A DNA stretch of 12,874 bases from Planctomycetaceae bacterium (GTDB taxonomy: Bacteria; Planctomycetota; Planctomycetia; Pirellulales; Pirellulaceae). The notes under the pieces were generated by a model that worked only from the letters and a program-made list of their open reading frames with translations, searched no databases and was not told the origin of the DNA. The stretch is taken from positions 1 to 12,874 of the forward strand of contig REEF01000872.1 in the NCBI GenBank assembly GCA_007695205.1. Direction: 5' to 3'. The translations under genes and the position numbers were made by a program. Shown piece by piece: positions 1-7,520 of this stretch (the stretch's first letter is position 1; every line of letters starts with the position of its first letter).

Positions 1-50
1 TGGGAGAGGTACGCCAGGTAACTGAACTTGACAACGCCCATTTGGCTCAT
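1..50 (-). CDS. 5' end of an unidentified gene, truncated by the window edge
   Basis: Reading leftwards from an ATG at 50-48, the frame encodes MSQMGVVKFSYLAYLS and then leaves the window. The frame is open to the edge and the composition is protein-like. A purine-rich stretch precedes the start: AAAGGA lies 9 nt upstream, and AAGGA also lies very close to the ATG. A second in-frame ATG (codon 4) is a possible alternative start. The gene lies downstream of, and on the same strand as, the giant two-gene unit, separated by 231 bp, so it is probably transcribed separately. Sixteen residues are too few to assign a family. The call rests on open frame, start codon and Shine-Dalgarno only. Confidence 0.55.
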   Translation of the reverse strand, partial: MSQMGVVKFSYLAYLS

Positions 51-281
51 CGTCCTTGGTCCTTTGCGCCGCGAGAATAGTGCCCGAACGGACAACAGGC
101 CACGGCGCGAGATGCGCGCGGCCTATCCACTCTCTTTCGGCAGAAGCCCTGAACGAATCAAGAAGAAATCGCCCGGATGGATATCGAATGACTGCTAGCA
201 TCGCTGGCGGAGTTCTACCGGCTACCCGTCGCCTTGGTCGTCGGGCATCGCAGGCGGGAATTCGACGTTCTCGTACGGCTG
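51..281. other. intergenic region downstream of the 2412-aa gene
   Basis: This 231-bp gap separates the stop of the giant gene from the start of the partial gene at the left edge. It holds a GC-rich imperfect hairpin at 97-124 and, next to the giant gene's TGA, a 19-codon in-frame continuation ending in TAG at 222-224. I see no convincing -35/-10 pair for the partial gene and no T-tract terminator on the minus strand. Confidence 0.6.
97..124 (-). terminator. GC-rich imperfect hairpin, possible end of the giant-gene transcript
   Basis: AGGCC (97-101) pairs with GGCCT (120-124), and GCGCG (105-109) pairs with CGCGC (115-119). There is a 3-nt bulge (102-104) and a 5-nt loop (110-114). It lies about 160 bp beyond the stop of the 2412-aa gene and 47 bp before the next start. 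No T-run follows on either strand, so it is not a classic Rho-independent terminator. It may only be a structured leader or an RNA-stabilising stem. Confidence 0.25.
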
Positions 282-3200
282 TCAGATCGACGAGATGGCC
301 AGGCGTCTTCGACGACGTCGGACCATTCGCAGCAGGAACCACACCAGGCTGGCAGAAAACATCAGGAACCCCGCGAAGCTGGCAGCGAATGCCCACCACC
401 AGATAGCGCCCAGCAGCACGCCTAACAGCTCCGGATAACGACGCATGGGTTCTTCCAGTACGGGGTGCGGCAGCAGCAGCATGACCAGCAGTGTCAAGCC
501 TGCCAACATCGCTGCGACAGGCAGCGTGGGTGCCCGGGTGGGCTGCGGAGGTTCGATTCGCTGGATCTGCGGGAACTGGGCGTCGCTGGTCGCGATCAGT
601 GTATGGGTCACCTGATACGGTTCGCCGACGATTCGCCAGGTATCGTGGGACTCGAACACGTGCCGTGCCTCGTTTTCGGCTAACAGCGTGTGGGCTTGGA
701 CATCCAGCCGTTCGGCGACCCGACGATGGTTCTCGTCGAATTTGGCCAATTCCCGATCGACCGCATCATCATCGGGTTCTACCCCAGCCGCTTCGGTCGT
801 CAAACGGCTGCGCATGGTCGCCCATCGGCGTGTCCAGGGGACGTACCAGCGAACGATTTCTTCGGGATCCCCGTCCTTCAGGACGTCTTCGGCCGTGGCG
901 ATCACTTGGTCCAGGCTGCGGACTCGCAACCAGTCCAGCGATGTCTGGTCGGTTTCGGACGCGGGGGACACCAGTTGCCAGGGGGATCGTTTGGGGTAGC
1001 GGATGGTCCAAGCTGTCTGTTCGACGGGGATTCCCTGCAGCTCGGGAGCTTGCAGTGGGTGGATCGAGGCCTTGTCGGCGTCCGGATCGATCCGACTGGA
1101 GAACAGCACGCGAATCCGTTGCGGCAGTGGTTGCGATCCCAGGGGTATTCGAAACTGGTGGCGTTCCCCCGGCAGCAACGAGACTGGCAGATCGGCGACG
1201 GTCACGTGCAGCACTTGGCACTGCGGTGGGACGATCAACCGGCACTCGCTTCGCCCGCCCGGCTGTAGATCGAAGATCGATACCCCCAGGACGTTGCCGT
1301 CGGCATCCAGTTCCAGCGAATGGTCGGCCAGATAGACGAACGCCAGGCTGGATTCCAGTTGAATGTCCTTGATGGTGGCCTGGAATCGGGGCCGGAGGGC
1401 TGCGTAGGGCAGATCCGCCGGCCCGCGAAGCGGTCGCAACGACTCGGGCAACGGTTGGGCCTGCAGTCCGCTACGTTCCCAGATGATCCGCTGTTGGTCC
1501 ACACGTGTCGGCAGCAGCACAAAGCTCTCGACGTTTTGGGCATCCAGCAGCGTCACATCGGGAACGCGGATCCGTTCGCGCGAGGCCGACGAAATCGGGC
1601 CTTGCAACCGGACTTGAAAATCGCCTTGGACGGCCTGTTCAGGACGCAACAGCAAGTAACGGCGGCCTTTGCCAGCCAGATCGGAAATCGTTGTGGCGAA
1701 GCCTTCCAGAACCTGAAACGGACCTTTCCAGTCGGAGGGGATGTCCAGTCGCAAAGCGTCCAGCACGCCACCCTCGACGGTCAGGTGCAAGTCGACTTCG
1801 GCCCACCAACCATCTGTCTGGCGCCGGACGGCGGTGACCATCCGACCGGTAGTGCTAGGCCGGTTACGCAGCACGCGGAACTTCAGCTCAGGCATTTCCA
1901 CCAGGGGGTCACGGGTCATCGAGGCGACCCAGCGTCCTCGGTTGGCGGTGAAGCGACCTTCGACGAAATCTTCTCGCATCTGGTATCCGGTCGATTCGAC
2001 CAACCGGACCTGGGCCTGCTGATGGCGGTAGATGTCGACATCGTGAGATTGTCGATCGACGTCGTCGATGGTCCAGTCGGGTACGGTCAGGGGCGTATCG
2101 GCTGGGGTTGGAAGACGATCGTTGGAACTGGCATGGATCTCTAGCCGGTGATCCTGGCCAAGGGGCTGGTCCAATCGCAATGTCAGTCGGCCTTGGGCAT
2201 CGCGAGCCCAGGACTTCAATCGCGACTGGCCGGCCTGAACAACTGCGACGTCGTCCACGGTCACCGAGGGTGGCAGGACGACTTCGTACTGCAGTCGCGT
2301 TCCATGAGCCACGTTCAGATCCGCTTGAAACGTCCAACGCACGTCGCCTGGTCCGCATACCACTTCGGTCCGTTGTTGTGAACTGGTCTGGGTTTGCCGA
2401 GGCTGGACCAGCAGGCTGCTCGGCCCGTCCGCTACGTCCAGGTCGATCACCATCAGGGGCGCCGACGCCAGCGGCTCCCAAGCATTCAGGAAGTCGGCCG
2501 GGGTCGGGCCGCCATGATCGATCGGTGGCTGAAGCTGACCGATCAGACTGGGATCGACACTGAAGCCCAGCCATTGACGGGTCACCTGGTCGGCCGAGGT
2601 AGAGAGCCGGGGAAAGGCGATCCGTCCGGTATTGGCCGTTTTATCCAAGACAAAGGACAAATCAAGCTCCAGTTCCTGCTGGTAGGGCGGCTTGAATTCC
2701 AGGTGGATAATCTGCGTCGCGCCTCGAGTGCTCTCGTACCAAGCGATCGGTGAATCATCGGCGGGCGGCAAGAGCCGCAGTCGGTGATCGGCGATCAGAT
2801 CCACTCGAGAGATGGGCGAATCGTACTTCGAAAATCGCAATCGTGTGTCCAACTGGACCCCGTCGGGACGCACACGCAGCCACATCAGTTTGTCCAGCTC
2901 CAGAGTGTCCGGGATGCGGATTCGTTCCATGTCGGTCGGCCACCGCGCCACCAGTCGCTCGGTCGGCCCTAACTGCACCTGCCACGTTCCGACGCCCAAC
3001 GCGGGGATCGCCCCACCGAGGGCCGTTGGAAAATGGACCTGGTCCGCTTCCGGCGGCAATTCGATTCGCAAGCGACTGTTGCCGACGCGAGGAATCGCCA
3101 CTTCGAAGTGATCGAAATCTCCATTGCGTCGAACGTGCGGTCGGAAGGCCAAAGCGACCCGGTATCGCCCGATTTGATCGATGTCCAGAGCCAAGCCTCG

Positions 3201-6200
3201 CTGGTCTTCCAGCCAGCGGACAGTGGCTGGGCTGCCGTCCAGCAGAGCTCGGTTCGGCAGAAGATGGGCTTGGGATTCCAGCAGAGGCAACCGCACGGCG
3301 GTCAGCGGTCGGAAGACCTCCAGGTCGTAGGTCACCGACAATTCCACCACCGACAACCGCTCCTCCGCCGCATTCCAGCTCATCATCGCCTGATACGCCG
3401 CATCGTAAATCATCCAGGATCGCGAGTCGGCAGCGGAAGGCGAGGCTTCGCGCAGCAGACGTTCATAGAATTCGGCGGGCAGATATACATATTCGCCTTG
3501 TGGATCGCGATCCGAGTCGATCGGGCTGAGCACCGGGTAGACGGTCCGCGCATGGGCAGTGGGCCTCGCGTCCGTTTCGTTGCCGGATGCTGCGATCGTC
3601 TGGCTGGCCAGTGCGACCAACACAGCCCACCACGCCAGCGAGCGGATCAGCAGGCTGGTCGTCGGCAGATCCTGCTGGCGGATCGGGACGAGCTGCTCGG
3701 GGCGAGCTGCTCGGACAAGGGCCAGCAGGCTGCCCAGCAGTGTTCCCAAAAAAAGAAACTGAAACACGGGGGTCCAAAGCGTGGGGGCCAGCAACGCTGC
3801 CAGACCGGCCAGACCGGCCAGGGGCCACGCCAGCGGTAACCGGCGGCGAACGAGCCAGATGGTCAGGCCCATGGCAGCCAACAGCGCCGCCCAACCGAGC
3901 GATTGGATTACCAGCGGCTGATAGACCGTCAGATGCGATCGGTTGCTCGAATCGAACGACGCATTCATCAGCGCGGTGGCTGGAATCCGCTCGGCCGTCC
4001 ATCCACTGCTACCAGCGATCTCGCCGGACTGATACAACGAGGGGATTCCGGCATGCCGCCAGCCGGTCTGGGGCAGCGGCGGTTGGTCGATCCAGGTGTC
4101 CAGGGAAATCCAGCGGAGTTGATCGGGTTGTTGGGTCAGCAACGCATCCACGTCGTCTGCTGGCATGGAGAATACGTGAGGCAAGCCCGGCAGATTGGTC
4201 AGTTGTTTGCGATCGAATAATCTTCGAGTCGTTGTGAATAGCAACCGGTCTTCATCGATCAGCAGGGCCAGATGGGCGGCAGTCAGTAAGCGTGCGCCTC
4301 GTTCCGCAGGAGATTCTTTGGCGACGGATTGGGGCTGCGACGGGATCGGGGATGGGACCGGGGATGAGGCCGAAAGCCCTTCGGCGCCCAACGCTAATTG
4401 GTCGATCCAAACTTCTTTCGGATTGGGGTCCTCGTCGACCGATGCCCAGCCCCGCAGCAGTTCGCCCCAAGTCAGGGCCGATTGTTCGCTGGTCGCATCC
4501 TGCAAATGTTGGTACTGGCTCCACAAATCCTCCAACCAGCGGCTGCCCTTTTGCCGGTCGGTCGACAGTGCCACATCGGACGAGGGATGCATCAGGGCGG
4601 TCCAGCCGTCAAGCGACCATGGCTCGAAGGCTGGGGTGTTCGAGGATCGCAGCAGCGATCCCAGCAGACGCTGAGGCCAGTGTTTCGCCAGCGGCGAGGT
4701 TCCCTCGGTCAGCGACGCGAATCCGGGTGGCAGCCATGCGACCCAACTTCTTCGAAAGACGGGGTGATCGCAGTCCAACCATACCGCGGCAATGTTGCCG
4801 AACGATTGCAACGGCCTGCCATCCGTCACGTAGCGGATTTGCAGCGTGGAAAACCTTGCTCCGCGCGGAAGGGGCAGGGTCAAGCGATCCGTCCGAGCGT
4901 CCGACAGATCCAGCGGTACATCGCGTCCGTCGATGCGAGCTGAAAGCCACTCGACCGACTCGGGGGCGGTGAAGGTCACCTGGCCCGCCCCCACTGCTTC
5001 GATCTGATACTCGGCCAGGTGCAGCGTCTTGCCGTCCCGATAGTGGCGAGTCACCAGGTCGCACGACCAGGCCCACGCCAGTGCTTGGGGCGCGGCCTGG
5101 GGAGCATGCTGGATCGCGATGCGACAATCCTGGGACGGATCGTAGCGATAAACGGCTCGCGTGGAACTGGAGCGTCCGGCGGCAAGCGGTTCGGCCGGGA
5201 TGCTTCGGACATTCTGTACCTCGAACTCCAGCGGCAACGCCGCGGCCGAGCGGATCGTCACCGTGCCCATCTGGCTGGTCGCACCGGGAATCGCTGCTAA
5301 AGACAACAGCGTCTGGCCTTCAAAATCGACCTTTTGTGCCGCGCGGATCTCGAAGGGACCTTCCGCCGGTTCGGGAAGCACAACCTGCCAAAGTTCACCG
5401 CCGACGCCCTGGATCGGGTCCACCGGCAATCGCCGAGCATTGATCGGCGGCGAACCGTCCGGCTGAGTCCAGCGCAGTCGTTGATCGGGCGGTCCCGAGA
5501 AATGGATCTGCAGACGGTCGATCGGCGAAGCCTGGGGTTGCACGCGGATGCGGTACACGGATTCCAAACTACGCTGGCCGACTTCGCATTCCAGATCGAT
5601 CCGCACGGCATAGTCGGGCGGTTCGCTGCGAAGGTCGACCGCCATCTCCTCCATCGCCGGGCTGTCTTCGAACAGGATCGTTCCCGATGAAACATTGACC
5701 AGCTTCTGCTGGTCCGGTTCCAGTTGGTCCGCAGCCACACGATGCAGTTGACCGTCGCCGTCCAAACGAATCTGCCAAGGCGGTTCGGCGTTGAGTGCAA
5801 ACAGGCTGCTGGTCGTCCGAGTATCCAGGAACTGGCCTAACCGCAGCGCTCCGCCCGTCAATCGGGCACCGCCTCGCAATCCGTCGCTGTGCGCCGTGAT
5901 CTTCAACGACAGCGGTCGGTCCGGGGCCAGCGGTTCACGGAGACGGATCTGGACCAGCCGGGAAGTTCCGGTCCGACCGACGAAGGACCATTGCTCCAAA
6001 ATATCGGCTGGGCTCGATTCGATCTGGTCGACGTTCCAGCGGAGCGGCGTAGCCAAAGTCAGCTCGAAACGGGGAGGCCCCTCGGTGGTAAAACGAGCGG
6101 AATGGACCAGCGAGGTGCGACCGCGTCCCAGCAACACGCTGGTTCCGTGGTGGACCTGAATCTGATTGCTCGGAAGCCCCAGCCTGACCGCGATCTGGGC

Positions 6201-7520
6201 TTGCGGGTCAAAGCACTGGAGCGTGACCGATTCGCCAGTCATCGATTCCCCTGCCGTCTGATCGGCCGACCGGCCGATCTGGTGCGCCCCCTGGGCGTCC
6301 AGTTTCTGCAGAACGAGCGTCTCAGGCACTTCCAACCGTACCATCGCATGGCTCCAAAGGCCCTGCGGGACCCGGACCATCGGCAGCGACCACTCACGAT
6401 CTAATTCGATGGGCGCTAACGCATGCAGACGGATTCGATGATCCAAACCGATCAGCGGTTCGGGCATCTCGACCAGTAGTTCACGCTCTTCGCCAGAACG
6501 AAGCTCCGTCCATCGGAGCGATTGCCCGGCGAGCGTGATATCGACCACTTGCAGCACCGGATCGGCGCCGATCGTCAACTGACTGAGCGGATGGTCGACG
6601 ATATCCAAATGCACGTCCGCTTCCACTTCGACGTCTTGTGGCGAGAAGCGGAAGGTCGTCTGTTGGCGGACCAGCCATTCACGTGGCGCGGGGTCTTCAT
6701 CCGGGTAGGGAACCAATCGTAGGTACACCCGGGATTGGCTGCCCATCTCCAGGATCCAGCGGTTCCACGACTGGTCTTCGCTGGCCGCTTCATCCAGCGT
6801 CACGAACCCTTGATTGATCAACGGCTGCAGGTCGCCGGGCAGTTCCACCGTAAACTGGGTCAACGGGCTCTCGGGTACCTGGAGCAGGAACGAGGGAAAA
6901 TCGGTCGAATCGGGCAAGCTGCGTAGCGACCATGCCAGGTCGAGCGCGCCGGATTCCGACAGCAGGATCGTGAATTGGCCGTCTTCATCGAAGCCGATCC
7001 GGGGTTGGGCCGTTGCCTCTTGCAGCGGACCATCGGGCAACTCGGCGTCGTTGGTCCGCCACCCCGCCTGGTTGATCACCAGGTTGCATGGTTCCAGCAC
7101 CAGCGCGGATTCACGACCGCCGCGATGGGCGATCCGCAATTGCGCCTCGCCTTCCAGCCGCTGGGTGCCGGCCAGCCGCGCGGTGTACGTCGACTGGACG
7201 ATTCGGTTGAGCAGCACCCCATCGGACGGGTCCCCCCCCATCGCTGCCGATCGGATCAGGGATTCAAAGTCTTCGCGACGTACGGGCAGGTACCAGCCGT
7301 CCAACGCGAGTTTGGAGAGGGCTTCATCAACGACGAACACGCGACGAAACTCGAGCGGCGTCGACGGATCGGCAGTCGACGGATCGGCAGTCGACGGACT
7401 CTCTGCCGCCACGGTCGAACTGGCACCAGCGCACAGAACCGTCAGCGATAGCAACCAGGCCAGCAGCGCGCGGCGCGCGACAGCAGCAAAAACGGTGTTC
7501 CTTCCCGATGCGCCAGTCAT
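282..7520 (-). CDS. giant two-module membrane-anchored ectodomain protein (2412 aa), function unknown
   Basis: The start is the ATG at 7520, which overlaps the stop of the upstream gene as ATGA, with GGGGAG 8 nt upstream. Residues 1-39 are a signal peptide (RR near 16-17, hydrophobic core about 18-33, cleavage near VAA39), followed by a short STADP-repeat linker. Module A has the head motif WYLP (76-79) with a following L-I-R, then beta-rich sequence, a membrane-proximal IDGRDV (863-868) and WLPP (929-932), then an extra segment of about 260 aa. Three helices follow, at about 1203-1224, 1230-1250 and 1252-1269, with RRR at 1225-1227. Module B begins with a signal-like helix (1290-1311, ending TIAA|SG), then a YLP head (1346-1348), a second beta-rich ectodomain, a helical charged stretch at about 2190-2330 and three helices (2333-2355, 2364-2382, 2383-2397) capped by six arginines. 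No catalytic motif is recognised. Inferred location is the cytoplasmic membrane with both ectodomains exported. The protein-coding call is very secure; the function is unknown. Confidence 0.9.
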   Translation of the reverse strand: MTGASGRNTVFAAVARRALLAWLLSLTVLCAGASSTVAAESPSTADPSTADPSTPLEFRRVFVVDEALSKLALDGWYLPVRREDFESLIRSAAMGGDPSDGVLLNRIVQSTYTARLAGTQRLEGEAQLRIAHRGGRESALVLEPCNLVINQAGWRTNDAELPDGPLQEATAQPRIGFDEDGQFTILLSESGALDLAWSLRSLPDSTDFPSFLLQVPESPLTQFTVELPGDLQPLINQGFVTLDEAASEDQSWNRWILEMGSQSRVYLRLVPYPDEDPAPREWLVRQQTTFRFSPQDVEVEADVHLDIVDHPLSQLTIGADPVLQVVDITLAGQSLRWTELRSGEERELLVEMPEPLIGLDHRIRLHALAPIELDREWSLPMVRVPQGLWSHAMVRLEVPETLVLQKLDAQGAHQIGRSADQTAGESMTGESVTLQCFDPQAQIAVRLGLPSNQIQVHHGTSVLLGRGRTSLVHSARFTTEGPPRFELTLATPLRWNVDQIESSPADILEQWSFVGRTGTSRLVQIRLREPLAPDRPLSLKITAHSDGLRGGARLTGGALRLGQFLDTRTTSSLFALNAEPPWQIRLDGDGQLHRVAADQLEPDQQKLVNVSSGTILFEDSPAMEEMAVDLRSEPPDYAVRIDLECEVGQRSLESVYRIRVQPQASPIDRLQIHFSGPPDQRLRWTQPDGSPPINARRLPVDPIQGVGGELWQVVLPEPAEGPFEIRAAQKVDFEGQTLLSLAAIPGATSQMGTVTIRSAAALPLEFEVQNVRSIPAEPLAAGRSSSTRAVYRYDPSQDCRIAIQHAPQAAPQALAWAWSCDLVTRHYRDGKTLHLAEYQIEAVGAGQVTFTAPESVEWLSARIDGRDVPLDLSDARTDRLTLPLPRGARFSTLQIRYVTDGRPLQSFGNIAAVWLDCDHPVFRRSWVAWLPPGFASLTEGTSPLAKHWPQRLLGSLLRSSNTPAFEPWSLDGWTALMHPSSDVALSTDRQKGSRWLEDLWSQYQHLQDATSEQSALTWGELLRGWASVDEDPNPKEVWIDQLALGAEGLSASSPVPSPIPSQPQSVAKESPAERGARLLTAAHLALLIDEDRLLFTTTRRLFDRKQLTNLPGLPHVFSMPADDVDALLTQQPDQLRWISLDTWIDQPPLPQTGWRHAGIPSLYQSGEIAGSSGWTAERIPATALMNASFDSSNRSHLTVYQPLVIQSLGWAALLAAMGLTIWLVRRRLPLAWPLAGLAGLAALLAPTLWTPVFQFLFLGTLLGSLLALVRAARPEQLVPIRQQDLPTTSLLIRSLAWWAVLVALASQTIAASGNETDARPTAHARTVYPVLSPIDSDRDPQGEYVYLPAEFYERLLREASPSAADSRSWMIYDAAYQAMMSWNAAEERLSVVELSVTYDLEVFRPLTAVRLPLLESQAHLLPNRALLDGSPATVRWLEDQRGLALDIDQIGRYRVALAFRPHVRRNGDFDHFEVAIPRVGNSRLRIELPPEADQVHFPTALGGAIPALGVGTWQVQLGPTERLVARWPTDMERIRIPDTLELDKLMWLRVRPDGVQLDTRLRFSKYDSPISRVDLIADHRLRLLPPADDSPIAWYESTRGATQIIHLEFKPPYQQELELDLSFVLDKTANTGRIAFPRLSTSADQVTRQWLGFSVDPSLIGQLQPPIDHGGPTPADFLNAWEPLASAPLMVIDLDVADGPSSLLVQPRQTQTSSQQRTEVVCGPGDVRWTFQADLNVAHGTRLQYEVVLPPSVTVDDVAVVQAGQSRLKSWARDAQGRLTLRLDQPLGQDHRLEIHASSNDRLPTPADTPLTVPDWTIDDVDRQSHDVDIYRHQQAQVRLVESTGYQMREDFVEGRFTANRGRWVASMTRDPLVEMPELKFRVLRNRPSTTGRMVTAVRRQTDGWWAEVDLHLTVEGGVLDALRLDIPSDWKGPFQVLEGFATTISDLAGKGRRYLLLRPEQAVQGDFQVRLQGPISSASRERIRVPDVTLLDAQNVESFVLLPTRVDQQRIIWERSGLQAQPLPESLRPLRGPADLPYAALRPRFQATIKDIQLESSLAFVYLADHSLELDADGNVLGVSIFDLQPGGRSECRLIVPPQCQVLHVTVADLPVSLLPGERHQFRIPLGSQPLPQRIRVLFSSRIDPDADKASIHPLQAPELQGIPVEQTAWTIRYPKRSPWQLVSPASETDQTSLDWLRVRSLDQVIATAEDVLKDGDPEEIVRWYVPWTRRWATMRSRLTTEAAGVEPDDDAVDRELAKFDENHRRVAERLDVQAHTLLAENEARHVFESHDTWRIVGEPYQVTHTLIATSDAQFPQIQRIEPPQPTRAPTLPVAAMLAGLTLLVMLLLPHPVLEEPMRRYPELLGVLLGAIWWWAFAASFAGFLMFSASLVWFLLRMVRRRRRRLAISSI
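7360..7398 (-). repeat. 15-bp tandem repeat, 2.6 copies, coding for STADP linker
   Basis: The unit gtcgacggatcggca occurs perfectly at 7360-7374 and 7375-7389, with a 9-bp partial copy at 7390-7398. On the coding strand it gives S-T-A-D-P repeated just after the predicted signal-peptide cleavage site of the 2412-aa protein. In-frame expansion or contraction would change only linker length. Confidence 0.85.
7517..7520 (-). promoter_or_regulatory. ATGA stop/start overlap coupling the two giant genes
   Basis: The upstream gene ends ...GESQA with TGA at 7519-7517, and the downstream ATG is at 7520-7518. GGGGAG lies 8 nt before the ATG, inside the upstream coding sequence. A 4-bp overlap of this kind normally couples translation, so the two paralogous proteins are probably made in matched amounts from one mRNA. 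Confidence 0.85.

Noticed and set aside
28..33. Perfect TTGACA on the plus strand
   Set aside because: It is inside the partial minus-strand coding sequence, has no matching -10 at 16-18 bp and no plus-strand gene after it.
491..1372. Long plus-strand open frame of 293 codons, and others like it (for example 1320-2144, 3033-3839, 6814-7707)
   Set aside because: They are antisense to a coherent giant protein, are rich in Arg, Pro and Ser as expected for shadow frames in GC-rich DNA, and lack ribosome-binding sites or recognisable motifs.
7427..7442. Lipoprotein signal (cysteine 30 in LTVLC) in the 2412-aa protein
   Set aside because: The residue before Cys is Leu and the context does not fit the [LVI][ASTVI][GAS]C lipobox. 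An ordinary signal peptidase I site near VAA39 fits better.
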